A stretch of DNA of 64,000 nt from Polynucleobacter sp. MWH-CaK5 (GTDB lineage: Bacteria; Pseudomonadota; Gammaproteobacteria; Burkholderiales; Burkholderiaceae). The position numbers were made by a program, and so were the translations under genes. Numbering within the stretch: the first letter of the stretch is position 1; each line of letters begins with the position of its first letter. The DNA is taken from contig NZ_CP061299.1 in assembly GCF_018687615.1 (NCBI RefSeq), positions 558,001 through 622,000 on the forward strand. Reading direction: 5' to 3'. Under the pieces are notes generated by a model. That model was not told the origin of the DNA, searched no databases, and saw only the letters and a program-made list of their open reading frames with translations. Positions 7,386 through 17,704 of this stretch are shown piece after piece.

Positions 7386-8228
7386 TTAAGTTGAAAACCT
7401 TATAGCCATAGCGCCAAGAACAATCATAAAAATACTTAGTAAACGTCGGCTGTTGATTTTTTCATTTAAAAACCAAGCTCCAAATAAGATAGCAAAAAGA
7501 ACAGATGTTTCTCTAAGTGCGGCGATTGCAGCAACAGGCGCTACAGTCATGGCCCACAATGCGATAGAGTAAGAGGTGATTGATGCGGAAGCACCCCCAA
7601 GTGCATAAATCCACCGCTTTTTTGCATATTCAAAGGCCACTTTCTTTTTAAGTAAAAATACCCAAGCACAAAACAACCAACCATCAATGGCAAATAAGGA
7701 TGCAATATATTGAATGGGATTTTCAGAGATTCTTATGCCAGCTGCATCTGCTAGGGTGTAGGATGCAATCAAAATTGCATTAAGCATCGCGATTAGGATT
7801 GCATGCTTGTGTCGCATCAAGCCTGCTGAAATCCCAATTAATATAACTCCTACGCAAATTAAAAAAACGCCAGACCATCCCCAAATACTCATAGTGCTTT
7901 CGGGGATAATAAAATAAGATCCAATAGCCACAAACAAAGGGGCAGTTCCTCTCATGAGGGGGTAGGCAAGACCCAATTCCCCATGGTGATAAGCGTTGGC
8001 TAACGTGAAGTAGTATCCCAAATGTATCAACACTGAGATAAGTAAAAATGGCCAGCACTCCTGAGGAGGTGCTCCAAAATAAAACGCAATTGGCATTGCA
8101 ATAATTGAGCAAAATAAATGTATTAAGCCGGTTTCTAAAGTTTTATCGGTACTTGATTTTACGGAAACATTCCATCCCGCATGAAGCATTGCACCAGCAA
8201 GAACTAATAAAATAAGTTGCCAAGTCAT
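7386..8228 (-). CDS. EamA/DMT-superfamily permease of phosphonate clusters
   Basis: A 280-residue inner-membrane protein with about ten transmembrane helices in two EamA-type halves. It resembles the membrane proteins often encoded beside 2-aminoethylphosphonate genes ('phosphonate utilization associated putative membrane protein'). The start overlaps the stop of the LysR gene by four bases (ATGA), so the two are co-translated. It probably moves a phosphonate, a breakdown product or an amine; the substrate is unknown. If PhnE is inactive it could be an alternative route across the membrane. Confidence 0.8.
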   Translation of the reverse strand: MTWQLILLVLAGAMLHAGWNVSVKSSTDKTLETGLIHLFCSIIAMPIAFYFGAPPQECWPFLLISVLIHLGYYFTLANAYHHGELGLAYPLMRGTAPLFVAIGSYFIIPESTMSIWGWSGVFLICVGVILIGISAGLMRHKHAILIAMLNAILIASYTLADAAGIRISENPIQYIASLFAIDGWLFCAWVFLLKKKVAFEYAKKRWIYALGGASASITSYSIALWAMTVAPVAAIAALRETSVLFAILFGAWFLNEKINSRRLLSIFMIVLGAMAIRFST

Positions 8229-9109
8229 GGTAATGAGCCATTATCTATTTTTAATTTTGAAACTATTTCTAAAAATGCTTTTACAAGTCGAGCATCCTTT
8301 CTTTCTTTGAGACAAACGACATGAGCATGCGTATAGATTGATGCGTCAGAAAATGGAATTTTACAAATATCAGGATCAGGAATGTACTCAAATTCTGAAA
8401 CTACACTAACCCCAATTCCCTTAATGACTGCTTCGCGAATTGCTTCTCGACTTCCAATTTCCATCATAATTTTTGGATACACTTTCTTTTTTCGACATAA
8501 TTCGTCAAAAGCTTTTCTAGTGGTTGAACCATCCTCTCTCAAGATCATAGGCTCATTGTTAAGTTCGTTAAGCTTGATTGTTTTTTTATTGGCAAATCGA
8601 TGATGCTTGTTGACAAAAAGAACAATGGGGTTTGTGCTGTAGGGCGTTGATAGAAAAGTGGGATCATCTGTGAAGTGTGCCAGCACGGCAATGTCCGCAT
8701 CATAGTTTTTAACCATATTTAGAACGGACTCAGAGTTACCAACTTGCACTCTGACTTTAATGTCAGGAAATTTTTTATTGAAGCTGGTTAGCATCTCAGT
8801 GACATGAAAAGGTCCTACTGCGCTGATAGTTAGTTGACCAGTTTTTAAATCACCTGCATCTTTCAAAAAGTGAATGGCTTCATCTTCAATAGCAAATATT
8901 TTTTGAGTTAGGGTAAATAATTTATCTCCGAGTGGAGTAAGTTTTACTGAATGCCCCTTTCTAACAAACAGCTCAATTCCATAAGATTCCTCAAGAAATC
9001 TAACCTGAGTAGTTACTGTGGGTTGGCTGATATGTAGTAATTTTGACCCTCCAGTAAAACCACCAGCCTTTGCTACCGCATGGAATGACCGTAATTGTGT
9101 CAATCTCAT
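8225..9109 (-). CDS. LysR-family regulator of phosphonate catabolism
   Basis: 294 residues with an N-terminal winged HTH (LTQLRSFHAVAKAGGFTGGS, then ISQPTVTTQVRFLEE) and a C-terminal periplasmic-binding-like effector domain. It is divergent from phnD, the usual position for a LysR activator. It resembles LysR proteins that accompany aminoethylphosphonate genes, so its effector may be a phosphonate intermediate. Start set at ATG 9109, with AAAGGAAA just upstream; the preceding in-frame TTG is less likely. The downstream DMT permease gene overlaps by 4 bp. Confidence 0.88.
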   Translation of the reverse strand: MRLTQLRSFHAVAKAGGFTGGSKLLHISQPTVTTQVRFLEESYGIELFVRKGHSVKLTPLGDKLFTLTQKIFAIEDEAIHFLKDAGDLKTGQLTISAVGPFHVTEMLTSFNKKFPDIKVRVQVGNSESVLNMVKNYDADIAVLAHFTDDPTFLSTPYSTNPIVLFVNKHHRFANKKTIKLNELNNEPMILREDGSTTRKAFDELCRKKKVYPKIMMEIGSREAIREAVIKGIGVSVVSEFEYIPDPDICKIPFSDASIYTHAHVVCLKERKDARLVKAFLEIVSKLKIDNGSLP

Positions 9110-9284
9110 CAAATTTCCTTTTTAAATGCTGTTGTGCACCAATTTCAGTATAGATTTTTTGAATACCTTTGTACTAATAAATGAATTTGTCCTATATATT
9201 TTTACCTTATAGAGTTCAGCAGTGGCAAGAAAAATTTGAAATAAATTTGGTGTGGCTTTGTTTACTCAATCTAGGAGAAGGATT

Positions 9285-10163
9285 ATGAAAGTCAGAAATT
9301 TGTTTTACAAGACACTTTTTAGTTTTTTAACTGCAGGGTTCTTAGTCAGCCCTCTTGTTGTTCATGCGCAACAAAAAGAAATAACAATCGGACTGATACC
9401 ATCCGAAGATTCCCGGGCAATGATTGCGCAAAGTAAAGCCATGATGGATAAATTATCTGCTGCCCTTGGAATGCCGGTAAAGCCATTTGTTGCTGCTGAT
9501 TACAACGGAGTCATTGAAGCGCTTCGGTCTAAGAGATTAGACGTAGCATATTTAGGACCTTTTTCTTATGTTCTAGGTGCAACTATTGCTCCAATAGAAG
9601 CTTTTGCTGTAGCTGAAACAAAGAAAGCTGGTAGAACTTCTTATCAAAGCGTCATCATTGCTCATAAAGATAGTGGCATTAAATCGCTTGATGACCTGAA
9701 AGGTAAAACCTTTGCTTTTGTTGATCCAAGTTCAACTTCAGGCCATTTATTTCCTAAAGCTGGATTAATTAAATCAGGATTTAATCCTGATAAAAATCTT
9801 GGCAGAGTGATTTTTTCAGGATCTCATGATTCAAGTGCTATTGCAGTTCAAAATAAGAAAATTGATGCAGCAGCCGTTGCCGATCGAATTCTAGATGCCG
9901 CAATTTCAAAGGGAATAGTCAAAAAAGAAGATATTGTGATTGTCTGGAAATCAGATCCAATTCCAGAGTCACCAACGGTATGGAGAAAAGATCTTTCACC
10001 AGAATTGAAAAATAAAATTCAGGCGGCATTCCTGGAAGTTAAGGATATTCCTTGGTCAGATCAGGGAACACTTAACGGATTTCATCCAACCAATGATGCT
10101 GCTTACGACATTATTCGTGATACAGCCAAAATTTTAAATCTTGATTTGAAGAAAATGAAATGA
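9285..10163 (+). CDS. phnD: Phosphonate ABC transporter, substrate-binding protein
   Basis: A periplasmic phosphonate-binding protein (about 292 aa) with a signal peptide (MKVRNLFYK..., cleavage likely after VHA). The mature domain has the PhnD pattern: ITIGLIPSEDSR at the N-terminus, DVAYLGPFSYVLG, and FAFVDPSSTSGHLFP, the loop that holds the phosphonate group in this family. Start set at ATG 9285 after AGGAGAAGG; the frame extends to 9252 without a ribosome site. The last four bases overlap phnC. The 170 bases to the divergent LysR gene should hold the regulated promoter. Confidence 0.93.
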   Translation: MKVRNLFYKTLFSFLTAGFLVSPLVVHAQQKEITIGLIPSEDSRAMIAQSKAMMDKLSAALGMPVKPFVAADYNGVIEALRSKRLDVAYLGPFSYVLGATIAPIEAFAVAETKKAGRTSYQSVIIAHKDSGIKSLDDLKGKTFAFVDPSSTSGHLFPKAGLIKSGFNPDKNLGRVIFSGSHDSSAIAVQNKKIDAAAVADRILDAAISKGIVKKEDIVIVWKSDPIPESPTVWRKDLSPELKNKIQAAFLEVKDIPWSDQGTLNGFHPTNDAAYDIIRDTAKILNLDLKKMK

Positions 10164-10921
10164 TTGAAATTAAAGGCTTAAATAAAAATTTTGGAGATTT
10201 TGCAGCGCTTTCTGATATCAATTTATCGGTAGCTCAAGGTGAATTCTTGGTTATTCTAGGGCCTTCTGGGGCAGGTAAGTCTACTTTACTACGTTGCATT
10301 AATAGGCTCACAGAACCCAGCAGCGGAAAAATCATAGTTTGCGGACAGGAATCATCCTCCGATTCTGCAGGTTTAAGAAAGCTAAGATGTAATGTTGCAA
10401 TGATTTTTCAGCATTACAACGTGGTACCTCGTTTAATGGTCTTGAAAAATGTTTTAACTGGAAGGCTTGGTTCTATGCCATCTTTTCTTTCCTTGTTTCA
10501 AATTTTTCCTAAAAAAGATGTAGAGATAGCAAGGCAATGCTTAAAAAGGGTTGAATTATTAGATAAGGCTAGACTCAGAACCGATACATTGTCAGGTGGG
10601 CAAAAGCAACGTGTTGGCATTGCGCGAGCTCTAGCACAAAATCCTAAAGTCATTTTGGCTGATGAACCAGTAGCTAGTCTAGATCCAAAAACATCAAGAA
10701 CAGTTCTTAATTATTTAAAACAGGCAAGTAGCGATTTGGGCATTGCAGTTATTTGCAATCTACATCAAGTTGATTATGCAAAAGAGTTTGCTCAAAGAAT
10801 TGTGGGTGTTTCTGCTGGAAGGATAGTCTATGACGGGCCACCTGAGGAGTTAACAGATGAAATACTCCAAATCATTTATCCAGATGGTGACACATCAGTT
10901 GAATCACCACTTAACGACTGA
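10160..10921 (+). CDS. phnC: Phosphonate ABC transporter, ATP-binding protein
   Basis: The 253-residue ATPase of the PhnCDE importer. Walker A GPSGAGKST (34-42), Q-loop MIFQHYN, ABC signature LSGGQKQR (from 144), Walker B VILADEP (from 164) and H-loop NLHQVDY are all intact. It overlaps phnD by four bases, and phnE follows 28 bases later. Apart from the damage in phnE the importer genes look sound. Confidence 0.94.
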   Translation: MIEIKGLNKNFGDFAALSDINLSVAQGEFLVILGPSGAGKSTLLRCINRLTEPSSGKIIVCGQESSSDSAGLRKLRCNVAMIFQHYNVVPRLMVLKNVLTGRLGSMPSFLSLFQIFPKKDVEIARQCLKRVELLDKARLRTDTLSGGQKQRVGIARALAQNPKVILADEPVASLDPKTSRTVLNYLKQASSDLGIAVICNLHQVDYAKEFAQRIVGVSAGRIVYDGPPEELTDEILQIIYPDGDTSVESPLND

Positions 10922-10949
10922 GATTGTGCAAAATTTAAAAGGATAAAAA

Positions 10950-11769
10950 ATGAAATTTGGAAGATATAACTTACTGCTTAATCCGCCTGCAGGACGTATG
11001 GGTTGGGGTATTTATTTGATTATTGCGCCCTTGGTAATTGTTGTTCTGGGATGGGCTGCTGATGGCAGCAAATTAAGTCTAGCTGAGCTAATTAAAGGTG
11101 GGCCTTGGGTTGTTGATTTTTTGACAAGAATGCTACCCCCCTAATTGGGGATTTGCTGAAAAGTTAGTAACGCCGGCTCTGGAGACTATTCAAATTGCAA
11201 TTTGGGGTACTTTGTTGTCGATAATTTTGGCCACACCCCTATGTTTTATGGCAGCCAGAAACATAGCTCCCAATACTTTTATTTTTCATTTCGTAAGGCA
11301 AATTTTTAATATATCTCGAGGTATTAATGAAATTATTTTGGCATTAATTTTTGTGGCTGCAGTAGGTCTTGGCCCATTTGCTGGAGTCATTGCACTCGCT
11401 ATTCATGGCGCAGGTATGCTGGGTAAATTTTTTGCAGAATCAATTGAGGAGATTGATCAAGGTCCTATTGAGGCTCTTAGATCTACTGGAGCTGGGCCAT
11501 TACAAGTAATTATTTTTGGTGTTATTCCTCAGGTAATTACTGCGTGGATTGCAGTATGCCTTTATAGATTTGAAACTAATTTACGTCAAGCAACCGTTCT
11601 TGGAATGGTTGGCGCTGGAGGGATTGGTTTTGAATTGGTTGGCAGCATGAAATTATTCCAGTATCAAGATACTGCAATGTGCATTGTCGTCATTATTGCA
11701 ATGGTAATGATTGCTGATTTAACTTCTAATAAATTACGTCATTTGATTCAACAGGGCAATCGAAAATAA
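10950..11769 (+). pseudogene. phnE: Phosphonate ABC transporter permease PhnE, frameshifted at a C-run
   Basis: The permease is split. An N-terminal part (10950-11144, 64 aa, one TM) ends in ...LTRMLPP-stop. The rest (open in another frame from 11140 to 11769) continues as PNWGFAEKLVTPALETIQIA, the expected PhnE sequence, followed by the membrane domain and the EAA loop (EAL RSTGAG region). The break is at six consecutive C (11136-11141); with five C the gene reads through as one protein of about 272 residues. It may be a true pseudogene, a slippage-prone phase-variable tract, transcriptional slippage, or an assembly error. A good ribosome site (AAAGGA) precedes the start. Confidence 0.85.
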
Positions 11770-11779
11770 TAAGGTTTTT

Positions 11780-12865
11780 ATGAGTCGTCAATATCACAAT
11801 CCAGTAAAAATTTATTTTGGTATCGGAGAGTTACAGAATCTAAAAGCGATTCTTAATGGCAGGAAAGCCTATTTAGTAATTTTTCCAGAAGCCAGAAATC
11901 TAGGCTTACTTGAGAAAATACAAAAAATTCTAGGAGATCTGTTAATTGGAATTGAAGAGAATGTATTTCCTAATCCAGATGTTTCTAATCTTAAAGAAGG
12001 TTATCATAAATTTTGGGCAAATTATTCTGATGCCAATGTTATTTTGGCAGTTGGCGGTGGAAGCGTGATTGACACAGCAAAATCATTAATGGTTGGAACA
12101 AAAAATAAATGTTTTGATGACCTTGTTAATTTGTTATCTAAGGGAAGTTCTTTTGAACCGTATGAAGTAAGACCGCTTATTGCTATTCCAACAACTGCCG
12201 GTACAGGCAGTGAAGTGACTCCTTGGGCCACTATTTGGGATAAAGAAAATAGTAAAAAATATTCATTGCATTTGCATGAAACATGGCCCGAAGCTGCGAT
12301 CATAGATCCACAGCTCATGCTTAGCTTACCTGGGGGTGTCACTTTGCAAAGTGGCTTAGATGCTCTATCTCATGCCCTTGAAGCTATTTGGAATAGAAAT
12401 GCTAATCCGATATCTGATACTTTTGGAGTTTCAGCTGCAAGGGATGTAATTAAAGTTTTACCAAAGTTAATGCTTGATTTAAGTAATGTTCATCTGCGAA
12501 CAGACATGGCTCTTGCCGCTCTAAAGGCTGGAATGGCATTTTCAAATACTAAGACCGCTTTAGCGCATTCTATTTCATATGACATGACCTTGAATCATGG
12601 ATTGCCTCATGGTATTGCATGCTCATTTACGTTGCCAATGGTCTTAAGTAAGGCAATTGGCCACAGCTCTGATAGAGATTTAGTTCTTAGTCAAATTTTT
12701 GACTGCTCGATTCAAAAAGCACCAGAAAAGCTACTTAATTTTCTGCACGAACTTGGAGTGAAAACAGAATTTCATGATTATGGAGTCTCCGCATTAGAGG
12801 CCAATCTAATGATCAATAAAGCATTGGAAGGTGTTCGCGGGAAAAATTTTATTGGTGCAATTTAG
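11780..12865 (+). CDS. Iron-containing alcohol dehydrogenase, phosphonate-associated
   Basis: 361 residues of the group III (Fe-dependent) alcohol dehydrogenase family. GGGSVIDTAK binds NAD(P), and the metal ligands are in QSGLDALSHALE (Asp, His) and LNHGLPHGIACSF (His, His). It resembles the subgroup found in phosphonate gene clusters, thought to interconvert phosphonoacetaldehyde and 2-hydroxyethylphosphonate. With PhnY and PhnA next door it could feed hydroxyethylphosphonate into the phosphonoacetate route. It begins 10 bases after phnE. The exact substrate is inferred from context. Confidence 0.85.
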   Translation: MSRQYHNPVKIYFGIGELQNLKAILNGRKAYLVIFPEARNLGLLEKIQKILGDLLIGIEENVFPNPDVSNLKEGYHKFWANYSDANVILAVGGGSVIDTAKSLMVGTKNKCFDDLVNLLSKGSSFEPYEVRPLIAIPTTAGTGSEVTPWATIWDKENSKKYSLHLHETWPEAAIIDPQLMLSLPGGVTLQSGLDALSHALEAIWNRNANPISDTFGVSAARDVIKVLPKLMLDLSNVHLRTDMALAALKAGMAFSNTKTALAHSISYDMTLNHGLPHGIACSFTLPMVLSKAIGHSSDRDLVLSQIFDCSIQKAPEKLLNFLHELGVKTEFHDYGVSALEANLMINKALEGVRGKNFIGAI

Positions 12866-12905
12866 TGAGATTTTTATTAATAACTAACTTTTTAACAAGA
12901 ATTAA

Positions 12906-14147
<1,242 letters not shown>

Positions 14148-14184
14148 CTACTTTTGGTTAACTTAATTTAATTGGATTATAGGT

Positions 14185-15615
14185 ATGAATATGTCTGTGG
14201 TTGAAGAGGCTATGCGCATTGAAGGAAAAAAAATTATTGGAAAACAATTAATTAATGTTTTTAATCCCTTTGATAATTCTTTAGTTGGAACTGTTGCCAA
14301 AGCATCGTTAGATGATATTAACAGGGCCATTAAGTTTGCAAAATCATATAAATGCACACTAACAAGATTTGAAAGAGCTGAAATCTTAAAGTCCGCAGCA
14401 AAATTACTTGCGGAAAGAAAAGAAGAGGCTTCAAATTTAATTACTCTTGAATCTGGTTTGTGTAAAAAAGACTCCTTATATGAAATTGGTCGTGTATCAG
14501 ATGTATTAAATTTTTCTGCATCGGAGGCCCTTAAGGATGATGGTCAAGCATTCTGGTGTGATTTAACTCCGCATGGAAAAAAAAGGAGAGTTTTTACACA
14601 GAGAGACCCTCTGTTGGGCGTAATTACTGCAATCACACCGTTTAATCATCCAATGAATCAAGTGGCTCATAAGGTAGCTCCATCAATTGCTTCTGGTAAC
14701 CGAATGGTATTAAAGCCATCTGAAAAAACTCCTCTTGCGGCATATTTTTTGGCTGATATATTGTATGAATCAGGATTACCTCCTGAAATGTTACAGGTAT
14801 TAAATGGTGATCCATCTGAAATAGCGAATCGATTAATTACACATCCTGATGTTGATTTAATTACATTTACGGGTGGTGTTGAGATTGGTAAAAAAATTGC
14901 TAGCATTGCCGGATACAAAAGGTTAATTCTTGAGCTTGGCGGAAACGATCCTTTGATTGTTATGGAAGATGCTGATTTAGATGAGGCATCTTCGTTAGCT
15001 GTTAATGGATCATATAAAAATTCAGGTCAAAGATGTACTGCCGTTAAAAGAATTATGGTTCATGAATCTGTTGCTGATGAGTTTGTTCATCTTTTGGTTG
15101 AAAAATCTAAATCATGGTCATATGGCAATCCCATGGATTTAAATGTAGATATGGGAACAGTTATTGATGAGGATGCCGCGATCCTTTTTGAATCAAGAGT
15201 TAATGAGGCAGTTAAGTCCGGAGCTGTTTTACTTCTTGGCAATCATCGCAGTGGAGCCTTGTATTCACCCACAGTTTTAGATAGAGTAAAGCCTGAGATG
15301 GACATAGTTAAATTTGAAACCTTTGGTCCTGTATCCCCCGTGATCCGCTTTAAAACAATTGATGAGGCTATTCATTTGGTTAACAGTACTGCTTTTGGTC
15401 TCTCCTCAGCAGTTTGTACAAATCGCCTTGATTACATCACAAAGTTTATTTCTGAATTACAGGTTGGTTCTGTGAATATTCGTGAAGTTCCAGGATATCG
15501 TTTGGAGTTAACTCCGTTTGGTGGAATCAAGGATTCCGGCCTAGGTTACAAAGAGGGTGTGCAAGAAGCGATTAAGAGTTTTACCAATATTAAAACTTTC
15601 AGCTTGCCTTGGTAG
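14185..15615 (+). CDS. phnY: Phosphonoacetaldehyde dehydrogenase
   Basis: A 476-residue aldehyde dehydrogenase. The catalytic Cys lies in NSGQRCTAVKR, the general-base Glu in LELGGNDPL, and the NAD-binding TFTGGVEIGKKIA is present. In phosphonate operons this family oxidises phosphonoacetaldehyde to phosphonoacetate, the substrate of PhnA. The transaminase PhnW, which makes the aldehyde from 2-aminoethylphosphonate, is not in the islet and must be elsewhere or replaced. Last gene of the cassette; the right attachment repeat is 268 bases on. A second in-frame ATG lies 6 bases into the gene. Confidence 0.92.
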   Translation: MNMSVVEEAMRIEGKKIIGKQLINVFNPFDNSLVGTVAKASLDDINRAIKFAKSYKCTLTRFERAEILKSAAKLLAERKEEASNLITLESGLCKKDSLYEIGRVSDVLNFSASEALKDDGQAFWCDLTPHGKKRRVFTQRDPLLGVITAITPFNHPMNQVAHKVAPSIASGNRMVLKPSEKTPLAAYFLADILYESGLPPEMLQVLNGDPSEIANRLITHPDVDLITFTGGVEIGKKIASIAGYKRLILELGGNDPLIVMEDADLDEASSLAVNGSYKNSGQRCTAVKRIMVHESVADEFVHLLVEKSKSWSYGNPMDLNVDMGTVIDEDAAILFESRVNEAVKSGAVLLLGNHRSGALYSPTVLDRVKPEMDIVKFETFGPVSPVIRFKTIDEAIHLVNSTAFGLSSAVCTNRLDYITKFISELQVGSVNIREVPGYRLELTPFGGIKDSGLGYKEGVQEAIKSFTNIKTFSLPW

Positions 15616-15883
15616 ATTTATTGCAGATTATTGAGAATCATTTTAAAAATCATGGGGTACTCAAAATAGCCTAGATTTTCTATTATTATTTTCGTTTTAT
15701 GTGGACTTGGGTATAGCTTTTTGAACTGTCGGTTTTCCCGACATTTGTCATGGCTCCAAGTGTCGATGCCGTTCGACATCCAGTACATTCCATTTGATGC
15801 CAAGTTCGAGTCTGTAAATTGGACATCGAACTTTAGGCATGGTTAGACCTTGTAAAAAATACTGTTATAAATCATCACGATAT
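15616..15883. other. Non-coding right end of the islet with short inverted repeats
   Basis: No convincing gene is seen. The stretch contains the hairpin TGTCGGTTTTCCCGACA (15727-15743) and an imperfect inverted repeat GTTCGACATCCA (15771-15782) / TGGACATCGAAC (15820-15831, 10 of 12 matching). Several further GTCG/CGAC words occur between them. Repeats of this kind close to an attachment site can be arm-type binding sites for a recombinase or its accessory factor, but this is only a possibility. Confidence 0.4.
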
Positions 15884-15927
15884 CTGCAAAGCCGTGTACC
15901 CCAGTTCGATTCTGGGTTCCGCCTCCA
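15884..15927 (+). repeat. Direct repeat / attachment site, right copy (tRNA-Cys 3' half)
   Basis: An exact 44-base copy of tRNA-Cys 7300-7343 ending in CCA, with no 5' half and therefore not a functional tRNA. It is the displaced end of the original tRNA gene or the attR of the islet. Downstream sequence (15928 on) should be the original flank of tRNA-Cys. Confidence 0.9.
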
Positions 15928-16026
15928 GTTTTCTCAAACACCCACTTCAAAGTAGACTCAAGCTAAACTACGAACCTCAAAAGTTTGTAATTGATTAAGC
16001 TCATCCACCTATTGATAGTCCAAAAA

Positions 16027-16410
16027 ATGAAACTAAAACTAACTAGCCAATTACTTCTGATTGATTTGGTATTGCAGTTATTGCCGGTCGCCTACTTTGC
16101 TTTTAGTTCACCATCATTTGCGGAAAATAGTCTAAACGGTCCATTGGTCCAGGCAGCTTTTTACTTATTCATCATTTGGAAAATATCTAGCGGAAGTAAC
16201 GCGGCCAGATATCTATTCTTGGCTTACACGCTTGTGATTTTCTTGCCATTGAGCGTGCTGTTCTTGATGCAGAGTAGCAGTGTTGGTATGGCTCTACTTG
16301 TATTGATTCAAATAGCTATCAAGGCTTATTGCGTGTACCAACTATTTTTCACGCCAACAAAGTTGGCTTTCAACAAAGTTGAAGAAGAAAGTGAATTTCC
16401 TAAATTCTGA
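16027..16410 (+). CDS. Hypothetical membrane protein (127 aa)
   Basis: Small integral membrane protein with about four hydrophobic segments (near residues 8-27, 40-55, 65-85 and 88-112) and a short acidic C-terminal tail. I do not recognise the family. ATG 16027 is preferred; the frame extends upstream to a TTG at 15991. It is the first gene outside the islet. A hairpin lies directly after the stop. Confidence 0.6.
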   Translation: MKLKLTSQLLLIDLVLQLLPVAYFAFSSPSFAENSLNGPLVQAAFYLFIIWKISSGSNAARYLFLAYTLVIFLPLSVLFLMQSSSVGMALLVLIQIAIKAYCVYQLFFTPTKLAFNKVEEESEFPKF

Positions 16411-16432
16411 TGATCAGCATTTCTGCTGATCA
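16411..16432. terminator. Bidirectional hairpin between convergent genes
   Basis: TGATCAGCA (16411-16419) and TGCTGATCA (16424-16432) form a perfect 9-bp stem with a four-base loop. It sits between the stops of the membrane protein and the DsbA-like gene. T-tracts are short on both sides. Confidence 0.55.
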
Positions 16433-16447
16433 TTAAATTTCACTTAG

Positions 16448-17098
16448 TTACTTGATCAGTTGCTCAAAGGCGCTGATCAGTGACTCTGGTTCTTGGGCGC
16501 CTTGTAGTAAATATTCTTCATTAAGAATCAGTGACGGCACTGACTGAATCCCCAAGTTCTTATAAAACTCTTCTTCAGCTTTAACTTCTGCAGTGAACTC
16601 ATCACTGGCTAATATTTCAGCAGCTCTGTCTTTATCCAGTCCTGCTCGTACCACAGCGTCTAAAACATTCTTTTCATCATCAAGGCTAACAGCTAGAACA
16701 AAATAAGTATTGAGCAGCTCTTTTTTCAGAGTCGCTTGTTTCTCAAGATCACATTCATTGGCAGCCCAATAGAGCAAGCGGTGACTATTGAAGGTGTTGT
16801 AAACACGTTTGCGACCATCTGGATGGAACTTGAACCCAGCTTCAAGAGCTCTGGCTCTGATCCGTGCTTGATTGGTTTTCACCTGTTCAAGACTCAAGCC
16901 ATACTTTTGAGTTAAATGTTCCATGGCATCTTGGCCACCAGGAGGCATATGAGGATTCAGCTGAAAAGCACGAAAGTGAACTTTAAAATCTACCACAATC
17001 TCTAACTGAGCCATGGCCTGGGATAAGTTGCCGAAACCAACGGCGCACCAAGGGCAGGCGATGTCGGAAACAAAGTCGATGGTGATAATTGGTTTCAT
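16448..17098 (-). CDS. DsbA-family oxidoreductase (FrnE-like)
   Basis: A 216-residue thioredoxin-fold protein with an inserted helical domain. The redox motif CPWC lies at residues 15-18 (SDIACPWCAVG), and the cis-Pro loop is in QSVPSLILN near the C-terminus. It has no signal peptide, so it is probably cytoplasmic like FrnE/2-hydroxychromene-isomerase-like DsbA proteins, which act in disulfide exchange or oxidative stress. Partner unknown. Confidence 0.9.
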   Translation of the reverse strand: MKPIITIDFVSDIACPWCAVGFGNLSQAMAQLEIVVDFKVHFRAFQLNPHMPPGGQDAMEHLTQKYGLSLEQVKTNQARIRARALEAGFKFHPDGRKRVYNTFNSHRLLYWAANECDLEKQATLKKELLNTYFVLAVSLDDEKNVLDAVVRAGLDKDRAAEILASDEFTAEVKAEEEFYKNLGIQSVPSLILNEEYLLQGAQEPESLISAFEQLIK

Positions 17099-17293
17099 GA
17101 AAAATTAGATATGTAGGAACATTTATACATTCTACTGATGATTCGTAATCATTACCTTCACTACATCTATAGCAAATCCCTCTTTTTATACTTTTTTTGT
17201 TCAATTAATGGCAATTCCTCGCTGAATAGCCGTTTTGTTAAGACTCTCTTAATCTTGATTTTTTAGATTATTAACATTGAAGTGAGGTGCGTT

Positions 17294-17692
17294 ATGAAAA
17301 ATAGCTTAATTAAGAAAACTTTATGGATTTTATTGGGTGCTTGTTGCACAAGTACGTGGGCATTGGATGCAACTACGCTAGAAAAGCAATATGCGGCCCA
17401 AGCCAATCAGGCACCATCTGTTTCGAGAGGTGAGCAGTTCTTTCAGTCCAAACATGGCAAGGAATGGAGTTGTGCGTCTTGTCACAAATCTCCACCCACT
17501 AGCGATGGGCTTCATGCTTCTACAAATAAATCAATAGCTCCTTTAGCCCCGGCTTTCAATGCCAAAAGATTCACGGATGAAGCCAAGGTCAATAAATGGT
17601 TCAAAAGAAACTGTAATGATGTCTTGGGAAGAGAGTGCACAGTTGTAGAAAAAGCAGACGTCATGGCTTATCTAAATTCCTTGAAGAAATAA
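17294..17692 (+). CDS. Class I c-type cytochrome, SHP-like (DUF1924)
   Basis: A secreted monohaem cytochrome (132 aa) with signal peptide cleaved near TWA-LD and haem site CASCH (about residues 60-64). The segment KRNCNDVLGRECT has an Asn beside a Cys with a second Cys eight residues on. This matches SHP (sphaeroides haem protein), where an Asn side chain ligates the haem iron next to a disulfide, leaving a high-spin site that binds O2 or NO. It is followed by a diheme cytochrome and a b-type cytochrome, the same trio as the shp cluster of Rhodobacter and Shewanella. Start at ATG 17294 after GTGAGG. Confidence 0.88.
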   Translation: MKNSLIKKTLWILLGACCTSTWALDATTLEKQYAAQANQAPSVSRGEQFFQSKHGKEWSCASCHKSPPTSDGLHASTNKSIAPLAPAFNAKRFTDEAKVNKWFKRNCNDVLGRECTVVEKADVMAYLNSLKK

Positions 17693-17704
17693 TCAGAGCC
17701 CACC

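Noticed and set aside
10950..11144. N-terminal PhnE fragment as a separate small gene
   Set aside because: The sequence continues as PhnE in another frame directly after the C6 tract.
11131..11145. Programmed ribosomal frameshift in phnE
   Set aside because: Six C followed by TAA lacks a canonical slippery heptamer with downstream structure, and PhnE is not known to be made this way; left as frameshift of unknown cause.
15618..15803. 61-residue minus-strand frame at the right end of the islet
   Set aside because: No ribosome site, no recognisable motif, composition like non-coding DNA, and it overlaps the dyad-rich region.
15884..15927. A second tRNA-Cys gene
   Set aside because: Only the 3' half is present; the acceptor 5' strand and D-arm are missing, so it is an attachment repeat.
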